Positions 1 through 8,624 of a stretch of 64,000 bases of DNA are shown piece by piece. Every line of letters starts with the position of its first letter. The stretch's first letter is position 1. Source of the DNA: CALLPQ01 sp039819545 (GTDB lineage: Bacteria; Pseudomonadota; Alphaproteobacteria; Caulobacterales; Parvularculaceae); assembly GCA_039819545.1 (NCBI GenBank), contig JBCBRS010000001.1:1-64000 (forward strand), in the 5' to 3' direction. The position numbers and the translations under genes are program-made. The notes under the pieces are model-generated. The model worked only from the letters and a program-made list of their open reading frames with translations, did no database searches and had not been told where the DNA came from.

Positions 1-1164
1 GTCTGAAAATGCGTTAGTTTTGAATGCTTTAGGCGCATAGAACGAGGATAAACCCTTCAAAGTCCTATGCCAGCCCCAAAAAGATTGATCCCACTCGCCA
101 CCGTCCGCCTTAAAACGTTTGTGACGATTTGTTTCTTCGCTCATTGTGCCATGCGCTTCGCTTCGATAATGGGAAGGGAAATTTCGTGGCCATCTGATAT
201 TATTGTCGTAAAAACCGAATTCTGCTGATTCCAATTCTTGTCTTATCCATGTTCCGAACTGATCAGGCGATAGATTTCGCTTTCGCCATGACGGCGACTT
301 TTTTACCGTACTTGGATCGATATCGGGATTGGCCTTTTTATACGCTTCTACATCCCAGTCTCCAGCATGGGGACGATCCACATGCGCACCCAAATTCGGT
401 GCCCAATACTGCCGATTGTCTTCGGGCCATTTCTCGAGGATTTTCGCAAATAGGTCATCGGGTAGCTTTATCCGGGCCCTTGAACTGCAGGTTCGGGCGA
501 CGTCCCGCCCGTCCTGTTTTGCTTTTAATGCTGCCTGCATTGTCGGTGAAAAGTTGTAGGAGTAGCCAAAGGGGCTCGGGATATTTCCGATGGGTTTCCA
601 GTCGGCTTCGGCCCGGGCACGCCAGTCGAGCCAGTCCTGGTACGTCGCGCGGGTGACAGACGAATCCGCGAATGACAGGCGCGAGCTTTCACTCTTATAA
701 GCCTTCTCAGTCGCATACCCCCAACCATACCAGAGCTTTTTGGCATCGTCGAAAACGACCGTATACGGCCAGGCATTGTCCGGTACATATTTGAGATAGC
801 TGCCCGAACAAGCATCAATACTGAATACGCCAATTGCCGGGCCTGAACCGGCCTCTTTCGTGGAAGGCAACGGCGCAATCATTATCTCGGGGACAACACG
901 CCCCCGTACTGACCGCCCTCCCCCAATACCGCTCGGTTCAGTCGCGATGTTACAAGCCGCTACATAATCAATGGATAAGGGCTGACCAGTTGCTTTTTCG
1001 ATATAATCCGCCGTTATACGGAAGTAAAAAGCGTTTTCAAGTGCACGCTCCGCTTGCTCGGCTTTCTGCGCGGCCGAGAGTTCCGGATCTGACTGCGGTG
1101 CACCGCAAGCACCAATAGCCATGACCTCCACCAGCCCGCAAAGCAAACTCTTTAGAAGGCGCAT
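1..1164 (-). CDS. Unrecognised lipoprotein, partial (3' end beyond the window)
   Basis: An open frame reads leftward from ATG at 1164 to base 1 with no stop, so at least 388 codons are present. The N terminus (MRLLKSLLCGLVEVMAIGAC) is a short basic and hydrophobic leader ending in a lipobox-like IGAC, so the product is probably a lipoprotein. The mature part is rich in Trp, Tyr and charged residues (for example EKWPEDNRQYW, GDWDVEAYKKANPDID) and has no membrane segment. I do not recognise a family. The DNA is visibly less GC-rich than the nuoG side, and the upstream gap is AT-rich, which suggests acquired DNA. It is transcribed divergently from nuoG. The open frame across almost 1.2 kb with a sensible signal sequence makes it a real gene; the function is unknown. 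Confidence 0.75.
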   Translation of the reverse strand, partial: MRLLKSLLCGLVEVMAIGACGAPQSDPELSAAQKAEQAERALENAFYFRITADYIEKATGQPLSIDYVAACNIATEPSGIGGGRSVRGRVVPEIMIAPLPSTKEAGSGPAIGVFSIDACSGSYLKYVPDNAWPYTVVFDDAKKLWYGWGYATEKAYKSESSRLSFADSSVTRATYQDWLDWRARAEADWKPIGNIPSPFGYSYNFSPTMQAALKAKQDGRDVARTCSSRARIKLPDDLFAKILEKWPEDNRQYWAPNLGAHVDRPHAGDWDVEAYKKANPDIDPSTVKKSPSWRKRNLSPDQFGTWIRQELESAEFGFYDNNIRWPRNFPSHYRSEAHGTMSEETNRHKRFKADGGEWDQSFWGWHRTLKGLSSFYAPKAFKTNAFSD

Positions 1165-1611
1165 TATTTGCCTTTACCCTAATTTAGCCGCAACAACACC
1201 TAAAGTTAAATAGAATTCACAGAAATTCTTCCATGTCAAATTTCCATAACTCAAAACTACGATTTCACGAAAAGTATTGTACAACATAACATCGAATGAG
1301 TTCTCGCTTAGTGTCGTAAGATATTCTTTGTAAAATTGGACTTAGTCGTTCACCAGAATATAGGTCCGATATTAAAATTTATCGGCCTCACCGAGCTGGC
1401 AACGATCCATCGAAAACCGGACATTCAACTCAATACCGACTACCTTTATTTCTTGCCGACAGATTGCCAACGAATGAGAACGCAAACGCCCCCGCGACAG
1501 TGACATGGCTGGAAATTTTTGGGCGGGGGGCGTACATACCCGGATTGAAGGGGCTGGCGGTCCAGGCACTATGGGATTCGCTGGCGAAATAGGCAATTTT
1601 CGGAAGAGTCC
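1165..1611. other. AT-rich divergent intergenic gap between the lipoprotein gene and nuoG
   Basis: About 450 bp without a convincing gene. Bases 1190-1390 are clearly AT-rich compared with the flanks. No nuoF or other complex I gene precedes nuoG here. A very short frame (ATG at 1505, 36 codons) ends in a TGA that overlaps the nuoG start as ATGA. It could couple translation into nuoG but has no recognisable content. Promoters for both divergent genes must lie here; I could not place them with confidence. Confidence 0.6.
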
Positions 1612-3747
1612 ATGACAGAACCACGCCTGATCAAGGTGAATGATCGCGAAGTTGAAGTTGATCCTAACCTCACGCTGCTCCAGGCCTGTGAGGTCGCAGG
1701 CGAGGAAATCCCCCGCTTTTGTTATCATGAGCGGCTATCGGTCGCCGGCAATTGCCGCATGTGTCTAATTGAGGTGAAGGGCGGCCCGCCCAAGCCGGTT
1801 GCCTCCTGCGCGCAGAATGTGCGCGACCTGCGCCCCGGGCCCGATGGTGCGCCGCCGGAATTGTTCACCAACACCCCCATGGTCAAAAAGGCCCGCGAAG
1901 GGGTGATGGAGTTCCTGCTGATCAACCATCCGCTCGATTGTCCGATCTGTGACCAGGGCGGGGAGTGTGACCTGCAGGATCAGGCGGTTGCCTATGGCCG
2001 GGAGGGTTCGCGCTTTGAGGAGAACAAGCGCGCCGTTGAAGAAAAGCATATGGGCCCGCTGATCAAGACGATCATGACCCGCTGTATCCAGTGCACGCGG
2101 TGTGTGCGGTTCGCGACGGAAGTTGCGGGCGTCGATGATCTCGGCCTCGTTAATCGCGGCGAGAATGCCGAAATCACCACCTATCTGGAAAAGGCGGTGG
2201 AGTCCGAACTCACCGGCAATCTGATTGATGTGTGCCCGGTGGGCGCGCTCACCTCCAAACCCTATGCGTTCACTGCCCGCCCATGGGAGCTGCGCAAGAC
2301 CGAAACCATTGATGTGATGGATGCGGTGGGGTCAAACATTCGGGTCGATGCGCGCGGGCGCGAAGTTTTGCGCATCCTGCCCCGGCTGCACGAGGATGTG
2401 AATGAGGAGTGGATCTCCGACAAGACCCGGTTCATCTGGGACGGGTTGAAGAGCCAGCGTCTCGACCGGCCCTTCATCCGCAAAGACGGCAAGCTGCAGC
2501 CGGCCAGTTGGGACGCGGCGCTTGGCCTTGCGTCGGAAAAACTCGGCCAGACCAAGCCAGAAGCGGTTGCGGCCATCGCTGGGGACCTTGTCAGCGTAGA
2601 GGCCATGAAGGCGTTGCAGGGTTTGATGGGGGGTATCGGCACCCCGCATCTTGATTGCCGTCAGAGCGGTCTTGCCCTCGGCAACGGTCCACGTGAGAGC
2701 TGGCTTTTCAACAGTTCGATTGCCGGGCTGGAAGAGGCCGATGCGATCCTGATCGTCGGGGCCAACCCCCGCAAAGAGGCAGCGCTTGTTAATGCGCGTT
2801 TGCGCAAAATTTGGCTCAACGATCTCGATGTGCAGATCGGTTTGATCGGTGAGCAAGCGGACCTGACCTATGAGTATGACTATCTGGGTGCGGGGCCTGA
2901 TAGTGTCCGAACTTTAATAAATGGGCAGAGCGATTTTCTCAGTGTGCTGAAAAATTCCAAACGTCCCGCAATCATTGTGGGCACGGGCGTACTGACGCGT
3001 GAGGATAGTGCCGCGATTATCAATGATCTTGTGACCCTCGGTGAGGCGATTGGACTGGTTACTGACGACTGGAACGGATGGAATGTTCTGCACACGGCCG
3101 CGGCGCAGGTGGGCGGTCTCGATCTCGGCTTTTTGCCGGGCGAGGGTGGCCGCGATTTCGGTGGCATTCTTTCGGGGGCCCAGACCCGCGATATCGAGGT
3201 GATCTATAATCTGGGCGCAGACGAGTTTGACGTGAGCAAGCTTGCGGGCGCGTTCATGATCTATCAGGGGCACCATGGTGATGCGGCGGCGCGGATGGCA
3301 GATATTATCCTGCCCGGTGCGGCGTATACAGAACAACCTGGCCTCTATGTGAATATGGAAGGGCGCGTACAATTGGCCCAACGGGCAAGCTTCCCGCCGG
3401 GTGATGCGCGCGAAGACTGGTCGATCTTGCGTGCCCTGTCGGGTCGGCTTGGCAAGGCGCTGCCCTATGATGACCTCCTGGCCCTGCGCCAGGCCTTGTT
3501 TGCGGCACACCCCCATTTTGGTCAGCTTGATCAGGTGGGACGGGTAAGGGCTGGCGCTGACGGTGACGCAGCTTCGGCATTCACCCTGGCGCAGCTGCGC
3601 ACGCACGGCGCGGCTCCGGTCGGCACTGCGCCTTTCACCTCTGGCGTGACCAATTTTTACCAGACCAATCCCATCGCTCGGGCCAGTGCAACCATGGCAG
3701 AATGCGCCGCCGTGATGGCTGGGAAAGGCCAAATCGCCGCAGAATAA
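1612..3747 (+). CDS. nuoG: NADH-quinone oxidoreductase subunit G (complex I 75 kDa subunit)
   Basis: The 711-residue product is the iron-sulfur subunit of the peripheral arm of complex I, which passes electrons from NADH toward quinone. The N terminus shows the 2Fe-2S ligands C37, C48, C51 and C66, then the H106/C110/C113/C119 cluster site (HPLDCPICDQGGEC) and the C158/C161/C164/C208 site. A molybdopterin-oxidoreductase-like domain follows, as usual for the family. The length is normal. The start is supported by GGAAGAG just upstream. What is odd is the context. In alphaproteobacteria nuoG normally sits between nuoF and nuoH, but here a divergent lipoprotein gene lies upstream and a DUF2807 gene downstream, so the gene is separated from the rest of complex I in this window. 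Confidence 0.96.
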   Translation: MTEPRLIKVNDREVEVDPNLTLLQACEVAGEEIPRFCYHERLSVAGNCRMCLIEVKGGPPKPVASCAQNVRDLRPGPDGAPPELFTNTPMVKKAREGVMEFLLINHPLDCPICDQGGECDLQDQAVAYGREGSRFEENKRAVEEKHMGPLIKTIMTRCIQCTRCVRFATEVAGVDDLGLVNRGENAEITTYLEKAVESELTGNLIDVCPVGALTSKPYAFTARPWELRKTETIDVMDAVGSNIRVDARGREVLRILPRLHEDVNEEWISDKTRFIWDGLKSQRLDRPFIRKDGKLQPASWDAALGLASEKLGQTKPEAVAAIAGDLVSVEAMKALQGLMGGIGTPHLDCRQSGLALGNGPRESWLFNSSIAGLEEADAILIVGANPRKEAALVNARLRKIWLNDLDVQIGLIGEQADLTYEYDYLGAGPDSVRTLINGQSDFLSVLKNSKRPAIIVGTGVLTREDSAAIINDLVTLGEAIGLVTDDWNGWNVLHTAAAQVGGLDLGFLPGEGGRDFGGILSGAQTRDIEVIYNLGADEFDVSKLAGAFMIYQGHHGDAAARMADIILPGAAYTEQPGLYVNMEGRVQLAQRASFPPGDAREDWSILRALSGRLGKALPYDDLLALRQALFAAHPHFGQLDQVGRVRAGADGDAASAFTLAQLRTHGAAPVGTAPFTSGVTNFYQTNPIARASATMAECAAVMAGKGQIAAE

Positions 3748-3911
3748 GCGCGGTTTCGCCAAGATTGACGGGGTTTGCGGCCCAGCTTTCGATAAGCTGC
3801 GGCCCCTGCGCGCCGAACGGTCTGGCCTTAGCGCGAAAAGGCTCTACCCTCTCCTCGGATGTGTGGGTCAGACGTGTTGTAACGGCCCGCGGGAAAAGAG
3901 TTGGTTTGGTG

Positions 3912-4580
3912 ATGCACCGCAAAACTGTCATCGGAAAAAGCGTGACGTTTCTCCTGCTCGCCCTCGTGGCGCAGGCGGGGGTGATCTCCCAGGCTGTGGC
4001 TGGCGACGATAAACGCGTGGAGAAGCGGCTCACTGAAGGCTCGTTTTCGCGGATCGAAGTTTCAGGCGTTTATGATCTATCGGTTAATCATGGGTCTGAC
4101 CATTCGGTCATTCTGTCTGGCCGTGAAAAGGCTATTGCCCATGCCCGCGTGGTCATCCGCGATGACACGCTCTTTCTTGGCCATCAAAAGGGGCGGCACT
4201 TCCGTAACAAAAAAAGCGTTGATGCGGTGATAACCTTGCCGCAACTGCGTGAGATTACCGTTTCTGGCGTTGTGGATGGGTCAATTCGTGATGTGGATAC
4301 GGATGATTTTACCATCCGCGTCTCAGGTGTGGGTGATTTGCGTGTTGATGGAAAATGCAAGCAGCTACGCGCCGATCTGTCCGGCGTTGGTGACCTTGAT
4401 GCCCGCGATTTGAAATGCGATGCCGTCAAGGTCACCGTGTCGGGTGTGGGTGACGCGCGCGTCTATGCTGAAAACGAACTTGACGCCCATGTGAGCGGCA
4501 TCGGCGACCTCACCTGCTTCGGCTCGCCCAAACGGGTACGCAAGAACAAGAGTTTTTTCTCAACGATCAGTGTGCATTAA
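3912..4580 (+). CDS. Exported DUF2807 (GIN/auto-adhesin head domain) protein
   Basis: A 222-residue protein starting at ATG 3912. The leader is MHRKTVIGKSVTFLLLALVA, with a likely signal-peptide cleavage after AVAG, so the product is exported to the periplasm or outer surface. The mature part is a repetitive beta structure in which SGV(G/V)D-type turns recur about every 20 residues, the signature of DUF2807 (putative auto-transporter adhesin head GIN domain). The start was chosen because the open frame upstream overlaps the nuoG end and lacks a signal sequence. It follows nuoG by about 160 bp on the same strand. The family's biochemical role is not known; surface or envelope association is inference from the signal peptide. 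Confidence 0.8.
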   Translation: MHRKTVIGKSVTFLLLALVAQAGVISQAVAGDDKRVEKRLTEGSFSRIEVSGVYDLSVNHGSDHSVILSGREKAIAHARVVIRDDTLFLGHQKGRHFRNKKSVDAVITLPQLREITVSGVVDGSIRDVDTDDFTIRVSGVGDLRVDGKCKQLRADLSGVGDLDARDLKCDAVKVTVSGVGDARVYAENELDAHVSGIGDLTCFGSPKRVRKNKSFFSTISVH

Positions 4581-4649
4581 CCAGTTCAAGGACGGCCCTG
4601 TTCGGAGTCTGTTTGAGCGGTGTTGGCGTGCATGGTAACTATCCTCGCT

Positions 4650-4661
4650 CGCGCTAGCGCG
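4650..4661. repeat. 12-bp perfect palindrome CGCGCTAGCGCG
   Basis: The palindrome lies in the 260-bp convergent gap between the DUF2807 gene and the asparaginase-family gene. A related CGCTAGC word recurs near 4777. The role is unknown. Confidence 0.4.
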
Positions 4662-4698
4662 TGTCCGGGTATGCGATTATTAACCAATTGTTTTTGCA

Positions 4699-4754
4699 GG
4701 AAAAACCCCATCCTGAGGGGCCCAAAGGGCTGTCTCGAAGGGCGAGGTTTTTCC
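4699..4754. repeat. Nested palindromic intergenic element
   Basis: The outer arms GGAAAAACC (4699-4707) and GGTTTTTCC (4746-4754) are perfect inverted repeats. Inside lies a GCCC-AAA-GGGC hairpin and the word GTCTCGAAGG (4732-4741). The same 10-mer ends the palindromic element at 43582-43678, and a variant occurs near 4793. The element sits between convergent genes, so it may act as a bidirectional terminator. It is probably a member of a dispersed palindromic repeat family. Confidence 0.55.
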
Positions 4755-4840
4755 ACTCAAATTAAACTGAGAACACGCTAGCCAGCGGCAGGCGTCTCGA
4801 AAGGCCAGTGACACAAAACGGTGCAACCTGCACACGCCGC

Positions 4841-5767
4841 TCAAAACGTTGCGGAAAATAAATCAGTACCCACACCAAAGCCCGCCCGTTTCATGCCGTC
4901 GGAATTGAAAGCGAAAGCGATTTCACCCGTCTTGGACACACTGATCACGCCGCCATCGCCGCCAAGGGCGCCCACATCTTTGATCAATCCGTCTACGGCA
5001 GCGTGCAGGCTTTGTTGTCGGTAGCGCACACGGCTCGCCACATCTTGGGCACCGCCGGCGAGGATAAAATACTCCCCAAGCCCGGTGCACGAAGCGGCCA
5101 CATCCTCGTCCGCCCAGGTGCCCGAACCAATCAGCGGGGTATCCCCAACGCGGCCTTCAAGTTTGCCGAAGACCCCGCCGGTGGAGGTGCCTGCTGCCAA
5201 TTGGCCCGTGCGGTCGAGAGCAACGGCACCGACGGTGCCGTGGCCCAGTTCGGCCATGGTCAGCTCTTCGGGCAGGACGCCCACGGGCACCACATAATAA
5301 TCCGCTGGATCCTCAACGAAGCTGAGCCCTTGCGCGCGGCAAAAATTCTCCGCCCCCTGGCCGGCGAGCATCACATGGGGCGTTGCCTCCATTACACGGC
5401 GGGCACCGCGGATCGGGCTTTCCAGATGCGCGATGGCGGCGAGGGAGCCCGCCCGCCGATAGAGGGTTTGCGGTGTGGCGGGGTCGCTCCCGACCATGAT
5501 TGAGGCGTCGAGTTCCGCATAGCCAGCCTTATTGGGCGGCGCGCCTTTGCCTGCGATGTAGAGACCGGAGGCTTCCATGGCCACGATCATCGCCTCGACC
5601 ACATCAACGGCGCGCTCGCCCGCCTCGAGCATGGTTTTGCCTTTGCCTGCGAGGTCAAGGAGGTGTTGATCAGCGGCGCTATAGTCGCGGCCATGCTTGG
5701 CGCCTGCGCCGCCATGAATGGCAAGGGCGACGGGCGCATCATGAGTGGGGGATGGGGCATCGGCCAT
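4841..5767 (-). CDS. Isoaspartyl peptidase / L-asparaginase family Ntn hydrolase
   Basis: A 308-residue protein of the plant-type asparaginase/isoaspartyl aminopeptidase family, which is made as a precursor and cleaves itself before a threonine that becomes the N-terminal nucleophile. That site is visible in GHGTVGAVALD, followed by the usual TSTGG and VGDTPLIGSGTWAD motifs; the N terminus has AIHGGAG. The family removes beta-aspartyl (isoaspartyl) residues from peptides and may hydrolyse asparagine. No signal peptide is visible, so a cytoplasmic location is likely. The start has a good AAGGAG ribosome site about nine bases upstream. The gene is monocistronic and divergent from gpmA. Substrate preference cannot be read from the sequence. 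Confidence 0.9.
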   Translation of the reverse strand: MADAPSPTHDAPVALAIHGGAGAKHGRDYSAADQHLLDLAGKGKTMLEAGERAVDVVEAMIVAMEASGLYIAGKGAPPNKAGYAELDASIMVGSDPATPQTLYRRAGSLAAIAHLESPIRGARRVMEATPHVMLAGQGAENFCRAQGLSFVEDPADYYVVPVGVLPEELTMAELGHGTVGAVALDRTGQLAAGTSTGGVFGKLEGRVGDTPLIGSGTWADEDVAASCTGLGEYFILAGGAQDVASRVRYRQQSLHAAVDGLIKDVGALGGDGGVISVSKTGEIAFAFNSDGMKRAGFGVGTDLFSATF

Positions 5768-5916
5768 GGGCGGGGCTCCTTTGGGGCCGCATCGTTTCTA
5801 CGGCAGCATCACTGTGGTGGCGGGTTGGTTTCTCCCCGCCTCAATCGTGATTGATATGGCAAGAGCGGCGCCGGTGGGCTAGAGGAAAGCGTTGCCGTCT
5901 TGAAAGGAAATCGCCC

Positions 5917-6669
5917 ATGGCTGCTGCCGCTCATCCCACCCTCGCGCTTATCCGCCATGGTCAAAGCGAATGGAACCTGGCGAACCGCTTTACCGGCTGG
6001 GTTGATGTTGATCTCACCGACAAGGGCATTACCGAAGCGCGCAAGGCCGGACAGCTCCTGAAAGAGACGGGTACGGAGTTTATAGCCTGTTACACCTCGG
6101 TCCAGCGCCGGGCCATTCGTACCTTGTGGCTGGCGCTGGAGGAAATGGACTACGTCTGGTTACCGGTGACAAAAAACTGGCAGTTGAATGAGCGCCATTA
6201 TGGCGGGCTCACCGGGCTGAATAAACAGGAGACGCGCGAGAAACATGGCGACGACCAGGTCCATATCTGGCGTCGCAGCTACGATGTTCCGCCGCCGCCC
6301 ATCGCGGATGACCATCCCGAGAATCCAAACCATGATCCGCAATATGCCCATCTTGCCAAAACGCAGCTGCCAGCATCAGAGTCGCTGAAAATGACCCTCG
6401 ACCGGGTCCAGCCCTATTGGGAGGCGGAGATTGCCCCGCGCGTGCGAGCCGGCGAAAGCCTGATCATTGCGGCCCATGGCAATTCCCTGCGCGCGCTGGT
6501 CAAACTCCTGATGCAGGTCTCGGACACGGATATTCCCGGCGTTGAAATCCCCACGGGCAATCCGCTGGTTTTCACCTTCGAAGAGGGAAGCCTTAATCCT
6601 CTTTCTGCTGATTATCTTGATGCCGACCGGGCACAGGCGCTCCCGCCGCTGCCTAGTCCTCAGGGCTGA
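5917..6669 (+). CDS. gpmA: 2,3-bisphosphoglycerate-dependent phosphoglycerate mutase
   Basis: A 250-residue glycolytic enzyme that interconverts 3- and 2-phosphoglycerate through a phosphohistidine. The catalytic RHGQSEWN motif lies near residue 13. ERHYGGLTGLNK, which carries the glutamate and tyrosine of the active site, and the late AAHGNSLRAL histidine motif are all present. The length equals the classical cofactor-dependent GpmA. The start at 5917 follows GAAAGGAAA; the open frame extends 22 codons further upstream but without family-like sequence. A GC-rich palindrome immediately after the stop is a likely terminator. Confidence 0.95.
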   Translation: MAAAAHPTLALIRHGQSEWNLANRFTGWVDVDLTDKGITEARKAGQLLKETGTEFIACYTSVQRRAIRTLWLALEEMDYVWLPVTKNWQLNERHYGGLTGLNKQETREKHGDDQVHIWRRSYDVPPPPIADDHPENPNHDPQYAHLAKTQLPASESLKMTLDRVQPYWEAEIAPRVRAGESLIIAAHGNSLRALVKLLMQVSDTDIPGVEIPTGNPLVFTFEEGSLNPLSADYLDADRAQALPPLPSPQG

Positions 6670-6685
6670 AACCCGCGCGGGTTTT
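6669..6685 (+). terminator. Possible terminator after gpmA
   Basis: The palindrome AAACCCGCGCGGGTTTT directly follows the gpmA stop codon. The stem is very GC-rich with almost no loop and a short T run, so termination is plausible but weak. Confidence 0.4.
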
Positions 6686-6791
6686 CCCCGCGTCGCTGTA
6701 TAAGCCTATTGGGGTTGGCGTCTCCCATGCTTGTGGGCTCGCAAGGGATTGGTTAAGCTTTTGAAAAATACCAATTTAGCGGAGGACCCCC

Positions 6792-8411
6792 ATGCAGGGA
6801 TTGATGATGAACCGGCCCTTGCTCACCACAGAGCTGTTGCGCCACGCGGTTCGCAATTTCCGAACGACCGAAATTGTCACACGCACCGTCGAGGGACCCA
6901 TCCACCGGTATACCGTTACTGATGCCGACCGGCGCATCGCCCAGTTGGCCCATGCGCTGCAGCGGATGGGCGTTAAGCCCGGTGACCGGATCGGTGTGAT
7001 CGGCTGGAATACCTATCGCCAGTTTGAGATGTATTATGCGGTGGGCGGGATCGGCGCGGTTCTGCATACCATCAATCCGCGTCTGGGCCCCGAAAATGCA
7101 GGCTATGTGATCAATCACGCGGCGGATGATTTTATTTTCTGTGACATTACGTTTTTACCACTGGTGGAGGCGTTGATGCCCCATCTGTCGTCCGTGAAAA
7201 AAGTTGTGGTACTGACCGATGACGCCCATCTGCCGGACTCAAAACTTGACCTCGTCGCCTATGAAAGCCTGATCGCGCCGGAAGAGCAAAGCTTCGATTT
7301 TCCGGAGTTTGATGAGAATTCTGCGGTTGCCATGTGTTACACGTCCGGCACCACGGGAAATCCGAAAGGCGTTCTTTATTCCCACCGGGCGATTGTCCTT
7401 CAGACGCTGGCCACGGGGTCGACGGCTGGCCTGGGGCCGCAAGAAAGCGACGTCATTCTGCCGATTGTGCCGATGTTCCATGTGAATGCTTGGAATATTC
7501 CGTACTCGGCCATGATTGCCGGATCAAAGCAGGTTTATCCCGGCCCGCGTCTCGACGGTGAAGGGCTTTATGTACTTCTTGAGGGCGAGAAGGTGAACTA
7601 TGCCCTCGGTGTACCGACGGTCTGGCTTGGGTTACTGGGCTATCTGAAGGAAACCGGCAAAACGCTGACCCATCTGAAAATGGCTTTTTCCGGCGGCTCG
7701 GCTCTGTCGGAGGTGATTATTGATGGCTTTGCCGAGCATGGCGTCGAGGTCCAGCAAGGCTGGGGCATGACCGAAATGTCACCGGTGGGCACGGTCAATA
7801 AACTGCCGCCGCATGCGGTGAAACTGCCCCGGGATCAACGTATCAAGATGCAGCTAAAAGCCGGGCGGTCCATGCCGTTTGTGGAAATGCGGCTTACGGA
7901 CGATGATGGCGTGGTCCAGCCCCATGACGGGATTACCGATGGCCGGCTCCAGGTGCGGGGCCCCTGGATCATTGATGAATATTATAAGGCGGATGCGCCC
8001 ACCTGCACCCCCGATGGTTGGTTTGATACCGGCGATGTGGCGACCATCGATCCCGATGGTTTCCTTCAGATTACGGATCGGTCAAAAGATGTGATCAAGT
8101 CGGGCGGGGAATGGATTTCCTCAATCGAGATCGAAAATGCAGCGCTCTCCCATCCCGATGTGGCGCAAGCGGCGGTGATCGCCATCCACCATCCGAAATG
8201 GCAGGAGCGTCCGCTCCTGATCATCGAACGGGTAAACGGCACGGACCCGTCTAAAAAAGAGCTGTCAGAATTTGTGAATGCGCGTCTGCCTAAAATTGCC
8301 TGGCCCGACGCCATCGAATTTGTCGATGCAATCCCCCTTGGCGCGACGGGCAAGGTGCTGAAAACCGAACTGCGCAAGATGTTCAAGGATTATAAATTTC
8401 CCGGCACCTGA
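6792..8411 (+). CDS. Fatty acyl-CoA synthetase (AMP-binding, ANL superfamily)
   Basis: A 539-residue adenylate-forming ligase that activates a carboxylic acid, most likely a medium- or long-chain fatty acid, to its CoA thioester. The P-loop-like motif CYTSGTTGNPKGV is at about residues 182-194. QGWGMTE binds the adenylate. The hinge and C-terminal region show GWFDTGDVATIDPDGF, then KDVIKSGGEWISS, and the catalytic lysine lies in PLGATGKVLKTELR. The start follows GCGGAGGA at a suitable distance. The gene is alone between two likely terminators. Chain-length specificity cannot be assigned, so I give no symbol. Confidence 0.92.
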   Translation: MQGLMMNRPLLTTELLRHAVRNFRTTEIVTRTVEGPIHRYTVTDADRRIAQLAHALQRMGVKPGDRIGVIGWNTYRQFEMYYAVGGIGAVLHTINPRLGPENAGYVINHAADDFIFCDITFLPLVEALMPHLSSVKKVVVLTDDAHLPDSKLDLVAYESLIAPEEQSFDFPEFDENSAVAMCYTSGTTGNPKGVLYSHRAIVLQTLATGSTAGLGPQESDVILPIVPMFHVNAWNIPYSAMIAGSKQVYPGPRLDGEGLYVLLEGEKVNYALGVPTVWLGLLGYLKETGKTLTHLKMAFSGGSALSEVIIDGFAEHGVEVQQGWGMTEMSPVGTVNKLPPHAVKLPRDQRIKMQLKAGRSMPFVEMRLTDDDGVVQPHDGITDGRLQVRGPWIIDEYYKADAPTCTPDGWFDTGDVATIDPDGFLQITDRSKDVIKSGGEWISSIEIENAALSHPDVAQAAVIAIHHPKWQERPLLIIERVNGTDPSKKELSEFVNARLPKIAWPDAIEFVDAIPLGATGKVLKTELRKMFKDYKFPGT

Positions 8412-8441
8412 ATTTGCCCGCGCAAGCGCTGGCTTCAGGAT

Positions 8442-8479
8442 AAGAGGGCCCTTCGCCAGACGGGCCCCTCTTTTTTTTG
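8442..8479 (+). terminator. Rho-independent terminator after the acyl-CoA synthetase gene
   Basis: AAGAGGGCCC and GGGCCCCTCTT form a GC-rich stem around a short loop, followed by a run of eight T. It isolates the downstream ECF sigma operon. Confidence 0.85.
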
Positions 8480-8520
8480 GGTGTGCGGCTTTTTGGTGAG
8501 AGGCGGCAGAGGGTTTTTCC

Positions 8521-8548
8521 GCCAACCTTTTTTTCCGCCCGGCGACGG
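8521..8548 (+). promoter_or_regulatory. Candidate ECF-sigma promoter, distal copy
   Basis: GCCAACC, then exactly 15 bases after AACC, then CGACGG. This has the AAC-type -35 and CG-rich -10 layout usual for ECF promoters. The same motif with identical spacing recurs at 8559-8586 and at 10342-10369. Confidence 0.5.
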
Positions 8549-8558
8549 ATATCTGCGT

Positions 8559-8586
8559 GCCAACCGTTAGAGGGGTAAGACGACGG
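8559..8586 (+). promoter_or_regulatory. Candidate ECF-sigma promoter, proximal copy
   Basis: GCCAACC-N15-CGACGG, 38 bp downstream of the distal copy and about 40 bp before the sigma gene start. Two tandem copies suggest autoregulation of the sigma operon. Confidence 0.6.
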
Positions 8587-8624
8587 GCCCCAAGATGGTT
8601 CAAAACAGGAAGTAAAGGGCCTTA

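Noticed and set aside
525..1118. Short frames on both strands near the left edge
   Set aside because: They overlap the long open lipoprotein frame that spans the whole region and has a signal sequence and lipobox.
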